Origin: Marinobacterium aestuarii
GTDB lineage: Bacteria; Pseudomonadota; Gammaproteobacteria; Pseudomonadales; Balneatricaceae
Reading direction: 5' to 3'
Assembly (NCBI RefSeq): GCF_001651805.1
Contig: NZ_CP015839.1
Location: 2,480,001 to 2,544,000 of the forward strand
DNA length: 64,000 nt
In this document: one piece after another, positions 26,052 through 36,103 of the stretch
Layout of the letters: every line of letters starts with the position of its first letter
How positions within the stretch are numbered: the stretch's first letter is position 1
Translations under genes and position numbers: made by a program
Notes under the pieces: generated by a model
The model's input: only the letters and a program-made list of their open reading frames with translations
Told to the model about the DNA's origin: nothing
The model's database searches: none

Positions 26052-27056
26052 ATGGTCTCGATTAAAGATGTTGCAAAACATGCAGGAACCTCGTTCAAGA
26101 CCGTATCCCGTGTGGTCAACAAGGACCCTGGGGTGCGGGAAGAAACGCGCCTGCGGGTGCAGCAGTCCATCGAAGCGTTGAATTACCGGCCCAACAGTGC
26201 AGCGCGCATGATGCGTAACCAGAAGTCCGGTGTTATCGGTTTTCTCTCCGATGAAGTGGTCACACAGCCCTACGCCGGTGACATTTTGCTGGGGGCTCAG
26301 CAGGTGGCCAGTGAGCATGACAAGATACTGATGGTGGTGAATATAGAGCACAATCGGCGCCACCAGCAGCAGGCGCTGGATATGCTGCTGGAGCGCCGGG
26401 TTGAGGCTCTGGTATTGGCGAGTTACTTCCACCGCGAGATGGAGGTTCCGCCGGAAATGCTGACGGTGCCATCGGTGCTGGTGAACTGTTTCAGTACTGT
26501 GGAACAGCTGCCAAGTTTTGTACCCGACGATGAGCAGGCAGGCTTTGATGCCACCAGGTTGCTGCTTGAACAGGGCCACCGCTGTATCGGCCTTATAAGT
26601 CTGGACCCGCGCATTGAAGCGGCGCGGCTGCGCCTGGCCGGGTACCAGCGGGCGCTGCAACAGGCCGAGATCGCCTTTGATCCCCGCCTGGTCGTGCAGG
26701 GTGAAGGGCTTGCCGGGCAGGGCTCCTGCTCGACGCAGGAGGCGGTGGACAGCCTGATGGCGCTGCAGCCCAGGCCAACGGCGATTGTGTGCGGCAAGGA
26801 TGAGTTCGCCATGCAGGTGTACTTTTTGCTGCTGCGCTTTGGGCTCAGAGTTGGGCATGAGATTGCCCTGACCAGTTTTGACAACCAGCGGCTGATTGCC
26901 CCCAATCTGTCGCCGGGGTTGACTACCATGGCACTGCCGCATCTAGCAATGGGGCGTGCGGCATTAGGCCATCTGTTCAAACCGCAGGCTGACAACAGCA
27001 TCCGGCGTTTACCCTTTTCAGTCATTGAGCGCGAATCGCATTTACTGACGTCATAA
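26052..27056 (+). CDS. LacI-family repressor of the sucrose/fructoside operon
   Basis: 334 residues. The N-terminal HTH is V-S-I-K-D-V-A-K-H-A-G-T-S-F-K-T-V-S-R-V-V-N and the hinge helix is N-S-A-A-R-M-M. A periplasmic-binding-like effector domain follows. The start is the ATG at 26052; in-frame codons further upstream precede the predicted transcription start. It is followed 32 bp later by the binding-protein gene, so regulator and transporter are probably one transcript. Binding sites GACAACGTTGTC at its own promoter imply autoregulation. The inducer is unknown (sucrose or fructose are candidates). Confidence 0.88.
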   Translation: MVSIKDVAKHAGTSFKTVSRVVNKDPGVREETRLRVQQSIEALNYRPNSAARMMRNQKSGVIGFLSDEVVTQPYAGDILLGAQQVASEHDKILMVVNIEHNRRHQQQALDMLLERRVEALVLASYFHREMEVPPEMLTVPSVLVNCFSTVEQLPSFVPDDEQAGFDATRLLLEQGHRCIGLISLDPRIEAARLRLAGYQRALQQAEIAFDPRLVVQGEGLAGQGSCSTQEAVDSLMALQPRPTAIVCGKDEFAMQVYFLLLRFGLRVGHEIALTSFDNQRLIAPNLSPGLTTMALPHLAMGRAALGHLFKPQADNSIRRLPFSVIERESHLLTS

Positions 27057-27088
27057 CAAAAAATTTGGATAACAATAAAAGGTAGATC

Positions 27089-28372
27089 ATGAATAAATTC
27101 ACACCCACCCTCCTCTCTGGCGCACTGATGACAACGTTGTCTTTCGCGACTATCGGTACTTCTGCTCAGGCGGCAGCTGAGCCCGCTAGATTAAAGCTCT
27201 GGCGCCATGAAACCGCCAATATCGCTGAGATCGACGTCAGCAAGGCTGCTGTCGAACGGTTTAACCAATCGCAGCAACGCTGGAAAATTGAAGTCGAGAT
27301 GATTCCCGAAGGTTCCTATACCGAGACCGTTACGGCAGCCGCCCTGGCCAATGATCTTCCGTGCGTACTGGATATGGACCAGCCCGTGGTGCCGAACTTT
27401 GCCTGGTCCGGTTATCTGCGCCCGCTCAAGGGACTGGTTTCTCAGGAGGTGCTCGACAGCCTTATCGAGTCGGCAAAAGGAACCTACAAGGACGATATCT
27501 ACTCGGTGGGTCAGTTTGAAGTGGCGCTGGCACTCTTTTCCCGTCACTCGATACTGAAAGAGCATGGTATTCGTATTGCGACCACCGAGCAGCCCTGGAC
27601 GAAAGAGGAATTTCTGCAGGCGCTGGCCACACTGAAAGCGTCAGGCAAGTTTGCATACCCGCTGGATATGCGTACCGGCTGGAAAGGTGAGTGGTATTCC
27701 TATGGCTACGCACCGATGCTACAGAGTTTCGGTGCTGACCAGATCGACCGCAGCGATTACCGCACAGTAGAAGGGGTGCTCAACGGTAAACAGGCGATTG
27801 CCTGGGGAGAGTTTTTCCAGAATCTGTTTGCCGAAGGTTATGTCGACCGTAACCCGAGCGACGACAAGGCTTTCAGTCAGGGAAGGGCCGCGCTTGACTA
27901 CGTGGGTAGTTGGGAAATGGCAAACCATGTGACCAGCTTCGGCGACGATCTGGCGGTTATGCCGGTACCGGATTTCGGTAGCGGTCCTGTGGTGGGTGGT
28001 GGTTCCTGGCATTGGGGCATTACCCAGAGTTGTGCCCACCCTGAGGGCGCCGCGGCGTTTCTGGATTACATTCTCCAGCCGAACGAGATTGCGGCGATGT
28101 CCGAGGCGACCGGCATGATTCCGTCTACCCCGGCGGCTGCGGAACTGACTGAGCATTACCGGACCGGTGGTGACTGGCGCTTCTTCTATGACTACTCGGC
28201 GGCCTACGCCAAGCTTCGTCCGGCAACACCGGCGTACCCGATTATTTCCAGCACGTTCGAAACCATGCTGCGAAATATCAAGGACGGTGCCGACGTTCTG
28301 GACTCCCTGGATCAGGCGGTCGATACCATCGAGCGCAATATCTCCGATAACAAGGGTTATGGCTTTAACTAG
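27089..28372 (+). CDS. Sugar ABC transporter periplasmic binding protein (MalE-like cluster)
   Basis: 427 residues. Signal peptide of about 31 residues (cleavage near A-Q-A-A), then an SBP_bac_1 family receptor with the early L-K-L-W-R-H-E strand and C-terminal T-P-A-Y-P-I-I-S. AAGG precedes the ATG. Codons 15-18 contain a third perfect copy of the LacI operator. Context (two permeases, MalK-type ATPase, GH32) points to uptake of sucrose or short fructosides. Confidence 0.88.
   Translation: MNKFTPTLLSGALMTTLSFATIGTSAQAAAEPARLKLWRHETANIAEIDVSKAAVERFNQSQQRWKIEVEMIPEGSYTETVTAAALANDLPCVLDMDQPVVPNFAWSGYLRPLKGLVSQEVLDSLIESAKGTYKDDIYSVGQFEVALALFSRHSILKEHGIRIATTEQPWTKEEFLQALATLKASGKFAYPLDMRTGWKGEWYSYGYAPMLQSFGADQIDRSDYRTVEGVLNGKQAIAWGEFFQNLFAEGYVDRNPSDDKAFSQGRAALDYVGSWEMANHVTSFGDDLAVMPVPDFGSGPVVGGGSWHWGITQSCAHPEGAAAFLDYILQPNEIAAMSEATGMIPSTPAAAELTEHYRTGGDWRFFYDYSAAYAKLRPATPAYPIISSTFETMLRNIKDGADVLDSLDQAVDTIERNISDNKGYGFN
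27130..27141. promoter_or_regulatory. Intragenic LacI-type operator O3
   Basis: GACAACGTTGTC, identical to O1, lying 41 bp inside the binding-protein coding sequence and about 1.1 kb from O1. Reminiscent of the auxiliary operator inside lacZ. Confidence 0.65.
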
Positions 28373-28414
28373 CCCTTAACTGAACTTCCCAAGCGCTAGT
28401 AATGCGGTTATGTC

Positions 28415-28432
28415 GGCCTCCCGGTGGAGGCC
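28415..28432 (+). promoter_or_regulatory. Intercistronic hairpin after the binding-protein gene
   Basis: Stem GGCCTCC / GGAGGCC, loop CGGT, in the gap between the binding protein and the first permease. No T-run. Confidence 0.45.
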
Positions 28433-28516
28433 ACACGGCACAGTCGCGCCTTAAGCCAGTCAGCGGGACCTATAATCATGCAAGCAGACACTTCAGTATT
28501 AAAACAGGAGCGGCCG

Positions 28517-29614
28517 ATGGCATCTGTGTTGGCGGCACGGCAACCGGAAAATGACGAGAAACCCCGCCGCCGCTATGTATTCCTTATGAGTACGCCAGCA
28601 TTACTGGGGCTTTTCATGTTCCTGGTCGTACCCTTTTTTATGGCAGTGGCCATGTCCTTCACCGACCAGCGGCTGCTGTCTCCCAATGAGACCAGCTGGG
28701 TGGGGCTGCGCAACTATGACCGTCTGCTGAATGTCAGTGGTCTGGTGCAGGAGCCGGTGCGCGATGAGGCCGGCCAGGTTGTGCGTGATGAGGACGGGCA
28801 GATTGATTACCCGCGTTTGCGTACGCTGCTGCGCAGCGATCCGGCCATGGCAGACTACAAGCTTTTCACCAGCTGGGATCTGGGGGAAAAGCGCTACATT
28901 GTGCTGGCCAAGGATCCGCATTTTATCCAGTCATTCATTAATACCCTGCTGTTCGTGCTGCTGGTGGTGCCGTTGCAGTGCGGTCTGGCACTGGCGCTGG
29001 CATTGCTGATCAACCGCCAGCTGAGGGGTATCTTCCTGTTTCGTACGGTGTTTTTCTCGCCGGTGGTGACCTCGATCGTGGTGGTGTCGATTGTCTGGAG
29101 CTTCCTGTATCACAAGGACCTTGGGCTGTTTAACCATTATCTGCAGGCCATGAGTTTTGGTCTGATTGGCCCTATCGACTGGCTGGGGGATCCGGACTGG
29201 GCGATGCCCTCGATTGTCATCATGTCGGCCTGGCAGGCGGCGGGGGTACAGATGCTGATCTTTCTCGCCGGCCTGCAGGGCATTTCACAGGATCTTTACG
29301 AGGCGGCCGATCTGGATGGGGCCGGGGCCTGGAGCAAGTTCTGGCACATCACACTGCCGGGGCTGCGTAATACGGTGGTGTTCGTGGTGATCAGTACCAC
29401 GATTCAGGCGTTCGGGCTCTTTACCCAGGTGGATGTCATGACCCAGGGTGGTCCGCAGGGCTCGACCTCGACCGTGATGTACCACGCCGTGACTAAGGGC
29501 TTCCGCGAACAGGATATTGCCTACGGTTCAGCCATCAGCGTGATTTTTTTCCTGGTGATTCTGGGTATCGCGTTATTCCAGAAACGTCTGTTTGACAGTA
29601 AGGGGGACAAATAA
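28517..29614 (+). CDS. Sugar ABC permease, MalF type
   Basis: 365 residues. The start at 28517 is chosen because AGGAG sits six bases upstream; earlier in-frame ATGs lack a site. Six membrane helices, with the first near residues 25-45. A periplasmic insert (about 75-150) after helix 1 is longer than in most two-permease sugar importers. EAA loop at E-A-A-D-L-D-G-A-G-A-W-S-K-F. Heterodimer partner of the 29616-30491 gene. Confidence 0.87.
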   Translation: MASVLAARQPENDEKPRRRYVFLMSTPALLGLFMFLVVPFFMAVAMSFTDQRLLSPNETSWVGLRNYDRLLNVSGLVQEPVRDEAGQVVRDEDGQIDYPRLRTLLRSDPAMADYKLFTSWDLGEKRYIVLAKDPHFIQSFINTLLFVLLVVPLQCGLALALALLINRQLRGIFLFRTVFFSPVVTSIVVVSIVWSFLYHKDLGLFNHYLQAMSFGLIGPIDWLGDPDWAMPSIVIMSAWQAAGVQMLIFLAGLQGISQDLYEAADLDGAGAWSKFWHITLPGLRNTVVFVVISTTIQAFGLFTQVDVMTQGGPQGSTSTVMYHAVTKGFREQDIAYGSAISVIFFLVILGIALFQKRLFDSKGDK

Positions 29615-29615
29615 C

Positions 29616-30491
29616 ATGTCAGTCAAGCATCTGAAAACCCTGGGCTGGTACCTGATTCTGATGGGCATCGGTTATGTGTTTCTGTTTCCGCTGCTGTTTA
29701 TGCTGTTCTCGTCGCTCAAACCGGAGCAGGCCATTTTTGCTGACCTGTATTCCATCCGTGCCATTTTGCCGGTAGGCGAGCTGTCGCTGGATAATTACCG
29801 CAATGTATTTGAAAAGAGCAATGTCAGTCTCTATTTCCTGAACTCGCTGTTTATCACCGGCGGTACCGTGATCCTGGGACTGTTCGTCAACAGTCTGCTG
29901 GCATTCACGCTGTCGCGCATGGCCTGGAGCGGTCAGAAGGTGGTGCTGTCGGTGGTTATTGCCCTGATGATCATTCCCCTGGAAGCGATTGTGGTGCCAC
30001 TTCTGTTGCTGGCGTCAAAATTGCCCTCCATTGGCTGGGAGCAGGGCATGTTCGTGCTGAAAAGCTCCTGGCTGAACACCCTGCATGTGCAAATGCTGCC
30101 CTTTGTCGCCAACTCGTTCTTTATCTTCCTGTTCTATCAGTTTTTCCGGGATATCCCGAAGGACTTCGACGAAGCGGCCGAACTGGATGGCGCCACGCCA
30201 TTCCAGGTTTACCGCCACATCCTCGTGCCCATGTCCGGACCGGTATTTGCGACGGTTGCAATTCTGCATTTCCTGTTGATGTGGAATCAGTATATCTGGC
30301 CGATCATGGCGGTGCAGGGCGAAGACGCACGACCGTTGATGCCGGGTATCCAGATTTTCTTCGGTCGCCAGTCCAGCTGGGGTGAGATCATGGCCTACGC
30401 CTCTCTCGTCACGCTGCCGGTGCTGGCGGTATTCCTGATGTTCCAGAAGAAGTTTGTCACCAGTCTGGCGGGCGCCGGTATCAAGGGCTGA
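29616..30491 (+). CDS. Sugar ABC permease, MalG type
   Basis: 291 residues. The ATG at 29616 follows the previous stop by one base, with AAGGGGG upstream. Six predicted membrane helices. EAA loop at E-A-A-E-L-D-G-A-T-P-F-Q-V-Y. Confidence 0.88.
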   Translation: MSVKHLKTLGWYLILMGIGYVFLFPLLFMLFSSLKPEQAIFADLYSIRAILPVGELSLDNYRNVFEKSNVSLYFLNSLFITGGTVILGLFVNSLLAFTLSRMAWSGQKVVLSVVIALMIIPLEAIVVPLLLLASKLPSIGWEQGMFVLKSSWLNTLHVQMLPFVANSFFIFLFYQFFRDIPKDFDEAAELDGATPFQVYRHILVPMSGPVFATVAILHFLLMWNQYIWPIMAVQGEDARPLMPGIQIFFGRQSSWGEIMAYASLVTLPVLAVFLMFQKKFVTSLAGAGIKG

Positions 30492-30593
30492 GCGCAGGCT
30501 GAGCATTAGCTGTAGTAACCAAATTTTTGCAAATCGAATTATTGCAGGCCGTCCGGCGGGTATAGCTGCGCCCGGATGGCAGGAGAAAATAAA

Positions 30594-31733
<1,140 letters not shown>

Positions 31734-31820
31734 TCTCCCTGATCTTATCCGCAGTCAATTAGATTCACCCGGCAGTGTTTGCGAACGGTGCCGGATTACA
31801 GTACGGAATTGGAATAGCGT

Positions 31821-33329
31821 ATGTCTTTTGAAAATACTTTGGTGCAAGGCGCGCCCTCGCGGCCGGAATTTCACTTTACACCGCCTAATGGCTGGATGAA
31901 CGACCCGAACGGTCTGGTCTTTTTTGAAGGCGAATATCACCTTTTCTACCAGTATTATCCCGCTGCAATGGTCTGGGGGCCGATGCACTGGGGCCACGCT
32001 GTCAGCACGGATCTTGTACACTGGACGCATCTGGATGCGGCACTGCTGCCGGATGACGACGGCATGTGCTTCTCCGGCAGCGCCATTGTCGATTCCAGTG
32101 ACTGCTGTGGCCTGTTTGGCGGCAAGCCGGGACTGATAGCCTTCTACACGGCTCACCGGGTGCTGTCCGATGCGCCGAATGACTATGTTCAGGAGCAGTG
32201 CATCGCGTACAGCAGCGACAAGGGCCGCAGCTGGCAGAAATACGCCGGCAATCCCGTTATAGCGCCCCCGGGCTTCCGGGATTTCCGTGATCCCAAGGTG
32301 GTCTGGCATGAGCAGAGCCAGCACTGGATCATGGCACTGGCCTGCGGTCAGTCAATCCGTTTCTATCGTTCAACCAATCTGCTGGACTGGACGTTGGCCA
32401 GTGAGTTCGGTGCCGGCCAGGGTCGCCATACGACCGGCCCCTGGGAGTGTCCGGACCTGTTCGAGCTGCCGGTAGAGGGTGGCGAGGGCAGTCGCTGGGT
32501 GCTGGTGGTGGGTGTTGGTGCCTCCGAAGACAACTGGGGATCTTTCACGCAGTACTTTGTCGGTGACTTCGATGGCGTCCATTTTCACAACGAAAATGCA
32601 GCGCCTGAGGTGCTGCTGATGGATGAAAGCCGGGATTTCTATGCGGTTCAGAGCTGGTCCGATGTGGCCGACGGACGCCGCCTTGCGATTGCCTGGATGA
32701 ACAACTGGCTCTATGCCAATCAGATACCGGAAAACGGCTGGCGCGGAAACATGAGCGTCGTGCGTGAGCTTGCGCTGGTGGCGACCGACGCCGGTATCCG
32801 TCTGCGGCAGGACTTTGCACGTGAATTCGGCGGCCAGGCCGCACAAGCACAGAAGAGCTTGCCTGCGAGCGTTTCCCTGAGTGCAGGTCAGGACTATCGG
32901 GATGAGGGCGCTCAGGGGCCTGGGTATGGTCGCACTTCGCTGACCCTGTCGCCATGCGCCGCAGTGGCGTTGTATTTGCAACAGTATGCCTGGCCGGATC
33001 TTGAACTGAGCCTGGAAGCTGGCGCGCTGAGCCTGTCGCATCGCCGTGAAGGACAAAGTGGTGACGAACGGTTTGAGCGTTATTTTGCCCATGATTTTTC
33101 TGTCGCCGCGGGCAATGCTCCGCGTATCGAGCTTGAGTGGTTCAGTGATCATGGCAGCCTCGAAGTGCTGGTCAACGGGGGGCTGATTTCACTGACAAGC
33201 CTGTGTTTCAGCCCGGGCGGCGGTCAGGCACCGGTCATTGCCGTGACCGAAGGGCAGGCGGTTATCGAGTCGCTGACCTGGAGTCTGTTTGATGGCGCTG
33301 AGCAGGACGATAATCAGTCAGTGGCCTGA
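31821..33329 (+). CDS. Glycoside hydrolase family 32 beta-fructosidase
   Basis: 502 residues; hydrolyses sucrose or short beta-fructosides to fructose and glucose. The N-terminal five-bladed propeller carries all three GH32 acidic residues: nucleophile Asp28 in W-M-N-D-P-N-G, transition-state Asp157 in F-R-D-P-K and acid/base Glu209 in W-E-C-P-D-L. A C-terminal beta-sandwich follows. There is no signal peptide, so it acts in the cytoplasm after ABC import of the intact sugar. Sequence style is closer to levanase/SacC than to sucrose-6-phosphate hydrolases, fitting an ABC and not PTS pathway. A terminator follows directly. Confidence 0.9.
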   Translation: MSFENTLVQGAPSRPEFHFTPPNGWMNDPNGLVFFEGEYHLFYQYYPAAMVWGPMHWGHAVSTDLVHWTHLDAALLPDDDGMCFSGSAIVDSSDCCGLFGGKPGLIAFYTAHRVLSDAPNDYVQEQCIAYSSDKGRSWQKYAGNPVIAPPGFRDFRDPKVVWHEQSQHWIMALACGQSIRFYRSTNLLDWTLASEFGAGQGRHTTGPWECPDLFELPVEGGEGSRWVLVVGVGASEDNWGSFTQYFVGDFDGVHFHNENAAPEVLLMDESRDFYAVQSWSDVADGRRLAIAWMNNWLYANQIPENGWRGNMSVVRELALVATDAGIRLRQDFAREFGGQAAQAQKSLPASVSLSAGQDYRDEGAQGPGYGRTSLTLSPCAAVALYLQQYAWPDLELSLEAGALSLSHRREGQSGDERFERYFAHDFSVAAGNAPRIELEWFSDHGSLEVLVNGGLISLTSLCFSPGGGQAPVIAVTEGQAVIESLTWSLFDGAEQDDNQSVA

Positions 33330-33339
33330 GGCCGTGAGA

Positions 33340-33367
33340 GGTCACCGGTTTATGCCGGTGGCCTTTT
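33340..33367 (+). terminator. Terminator after the GH32 gene
   Basis: Stem GGTCACCGG / CCGGTGGCC (one T-G pair), 6-nt loop, then TTTT. Confidence 0.85.
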
Positions 33368-33532
33368 GTCTATATGGCTTAAGGTTAATGTCAGGTATTT
33401 ACAGACGTTTTTCTGAAACCTTTTTCAGATTTTAAGAGAGCAGGTTTTGTAGTACTGATTTAATTCTTACAATTTAATACCCTATCTCAGGATAGGAAAA
33501 GCGGAGCGTACCCAGAAATTGCGAATGTTTGG

Positions 33533-33542
33533 CACGTCCACC
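33533..33542. repeat. Target-site duplication, left copy
   Basis: CACGTCCACC, repeated exactly at 34780-34789 on the other side of the ISAs1-family element. Confidence 0.9.
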
Positions 33543-34779
33543 CAGGGCAAACGCATGAACACTATTTGATCAGCCCGAGAATGTGAAACAGGTAACGGTC
33601 ACTCCAGCCGCATCCCTTGCGCTTGTTCTTGATCCCGACTTTGACAGTGGTGTCCTGCTTCAGCAGATTCAGCGCAATCTGTCGTAACGTGGCCAGATTC
33701 TCAGCGGCATAGCCCTGCCGCGCACGCGATTGATCCTCACCGAAGGCCACGTCCAGCACCCAGTGAAGGCCATTCTCCACTTGCCAGTGCTGACGCGTTG
33801 CCTGAAGTACATCATTGGCATCCATGGTCCTGCTGGAGACAAAATAGCGCACTAGGCTGGTCGATGTTCCGGCACTGCTACGATCCAGCTGGACGGCTGC
33901 GATCGTGCGGGCGTTCCAGGATGTGGCAACCGGACAGCTCTCCAGATCATGTAGCACCCAGCAGCGCCGCAGCTCCTGACGCCCATGCGTGTTACTGTGA
34001 ACCTCTGCAAACGAGAGACCGGGCACATCATCCGGGTGCTCGGACCAGTAACGATCGAACCAGGTATCCGCCTCAGCATGGAGCTTGCGTTGATTGCGCT
34101 TGATCGCCAGCAGGTAGTCCGCTTCAGCCGAGAGAATCTTGTTGGCAATCTTCTTCTGGCATCCCATTGCATCCAACGTCACCAGGCAACCGCGCAGCAT
34201 CAGAATATCCAGCAACTCGGGAATAGCTTTGATTTCATTAGACTTTTGATCAACCTTGTATTGCCCGAGCGAGACACCCAGCTCCGTCGACCAAGCGTTG
34301 ACCATATGGATCGCACCCTGGTTGCCCGACCGGGATCCGCGCACGGTTTTACCGTCGATGGCAACCACGCCCGAGAGAGGCGTGTCGATCAGGACATCCT
34401 GCACCCAACGGGTGAACAGCTCTCGGAACTGAGCTGGATCAAGCAGTGAGAACAGGCGGTTGAAGGTATCATGTGAGGGTATGCCACCCGGCAGTTTCAG
34501 GTACTGCCTGAACCATTCCTCGCGTACTTCAGCGAAGAGTGCGATGGCGTTCCAGTCGTCGGCACCACAGAGCAACCCGCATGTTGCCATGAAGACGACC
34601 CCGCCGAGGTCGTGGGTGCATTTGGCGGCCTGACGGGGATCTTCCAGTGCCATCATACGGTCGAGCAGTGTTGGGCTGTTCTGAATCATGGTGAGAAATG
34701 GGCAAGTTTCATGGTGATCACATCAAAAATCAACCAGAAGTGATTCGTTTGTTCAAAAAACGTTCATGCGTTTGCCCTG
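33543..34779. mobile_element. Complete ISAs1-family insertion sequence
   Basis: 1237 bp, bounded by perfect 18-bp terminal inverted repeats (CAGGGCAAACGCATGAAC at the left, its reverse complement at 34762-34779) and a 10-bp target duplication. One intact transposase gene inside. The perfect ends suggest a recent, possibly active copy. Confidence 0.95.
33562..34689 (-). CDS. ISAs1-family DDE transposase
   Basis: 375 residues, intact. The N-terminal D-P-R-Q region is followed by the catalytic triad Asp in V-V-A-I-D-G-K-T, Asp in L-V-T-L-D-A-M-G and Glu in W-Q-V-E-N-G-L-H-W-V-L-D. Fills almost the whole element. Confidence 0.95.
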   Translation of the reverse strand: MIQNSPTLLDRMMALEDPRQAAKCTHDLGGVVFMATCGLLCGADDWNAIALFAEVREEWFRQYLKLPGGIPSHDTFNRLFSLLDPAQFRELFTRWVQDVLIDTPLSGVVAIDGKTVRGSRSGNQGAIHMVNAWSTELGVSLGQYKVDQKSNEIKAIPELLDILMLRGCLVTLDAMGCQKKIANKILSAEADYLLAIKRNQRKLHAEADTWFDRYWSEHPDDVPGLSFAEVHSNTHGRQELRRCWVLHDLESCPVATSWNARTIAAVQLDRSSAGTSTSLVRYFVSSRTMDANDVLQATRQHWQVENGLHWVLDVAFGEDQSRARQGYAAENLATLRQIALNLLKQDTTVKVGIKNKRKGCGWSDRYLFHILGLIK

Positions 34780-34789
34780 CACGTCCACC
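34780..34789. repeat. Target-site duplication, right copy
   Basis: CACGTCCACC; see 33533-33542. Confidence 0.9.
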
Positions 34790-35203
34790 GAGTAGGATGC
34801 AGCGCAGCGAAGCCCATCTACCGTTGGTTTATTTTTGATGATTAATTATTGGGTTGCGTCCCTTCGGGCCTGCACCCACCTACGGTGGTGCTAAAAAGAA
34901 ACGCCTGGCTAGATAATCGTATTTACGGTTATGTATTTCTGATGCTATTAATTAACTAAGTGTTCCTGGATGATTAAGTGTGTATTCTTGCTCGAGTGAT
35001 TAGTGCCCGTTAAAACAGATTTGTTCTGGCGAGTTGTAAAATATTAAGAAAATATTAAGTCTGCGATACTGTTGATTTGGATGCTGAGGTGCGATTATTA
35101 TTTCTCCAGCAACTTAAGCGATTACTTTAATTGTTTTTTCTGTCTTATGTTAAGCACTGTTTAAAATCAAAATCCTAAATAAATAATAACGGTAAATATA
35201 ATA
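34790..35203. other. AT-rich intergenic region with REP-like hairpins
   Basis: No gene. The first 100 bp carry two hairpin-prone blocks (34793-34823 with GTAGGATG...CATCTAC arms; 34853-34885 ending in CCACCTACGGTGG) that look like REP-type intergenic repeats. The ISAs1 copy inserted at the edge of this block. The remaining part is AT-rich and presumably holds the promoter of the disrupted porin gene, but no clear -35/-10 pair or operator copy was found. Confidence 0.4.
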
Positions 35204-36103
35204 ATGAAGTTCCTGTCTTCCCCGCTTGGCTCTGCTGTTGTCATTTCCTCGCTGTCGCTGGTAGCATTTTCCGCCAGCACCGTGCAGGCAGTCGAACTGA
35301 ATCCTACCTTCAGTGTCGATGCGAACGTTGAAATCAATACGGATGCGATCGATACCGCGGTCGGCTCAACTCAATACACGCAGGGTGGCCGGGTCGAAGC
35401 CAACCTGCGCGGTGAAGTGCAGAGCGAACGTTATTTTGTGCGTGGCAAGGGTACGCTGATTCTGGCCAAGGATTCAGACACCCATACCGACGATATGTGG
35501 GTGCAGTTCGGTGATCAGGCCTGGGACCTGCAGTTTGGTCGGAGGGCATCGATCTGTTCCCCAAGGGCAAGGATACGCTGGTCGTGCATGCCGGTGGCGG
35601 GGTTGCGCAGGTTTATGAAGCCAATGCTGTGCGCGGACGTGCCGGCACCGATGGCGGCCAGATTGCCCTGCATCTGAAAGGGGATAGCGGTTTTGGTTTC
35701 GAGCTCAATAGTCTGTTTGGCGATGACAACGTTGACGGTACTGATGAAGAGGCCTTCACGGGGCTGAGGCCGGTGATAACCTACGCAGCGAGCGGTTTCT
35801 CAGCCCGGCTGGGTTATGAATACCAGGACGTAGAACTGGTGGGCGGGGGCGCCATCGAGAAGGAAGGTATCGGCGCCGGGGTTACCTTTGATTTGGGTGA
35901 GGCGCTGGTTAACCTGAACGTCGCCTGGCTGGATGACCAGACCGCCGATACCGAGGTGTATACCTACGGTGCCAGTCTTGTCTACGGTGCTTTCGGTGCC
36001 GGTGTGATTTACTCCGAGACGGATCTGGTCGCCGGTGCCGATCCTGAGGTCACCACCGTCTATGCGGCCTACACGCTGCCGTTGCTTGATATTAATAACG
36101 CCA

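Noticed and set aside
35725-35736. GACAACGTTGAC in the porin coding region as a fourth LacI operator
   Set aside because: One mismatch, deep inside coding sequence and in the natural codons for D-D-N-V-D-G; a chance match is plausible, so it is mentioned but not annotated.
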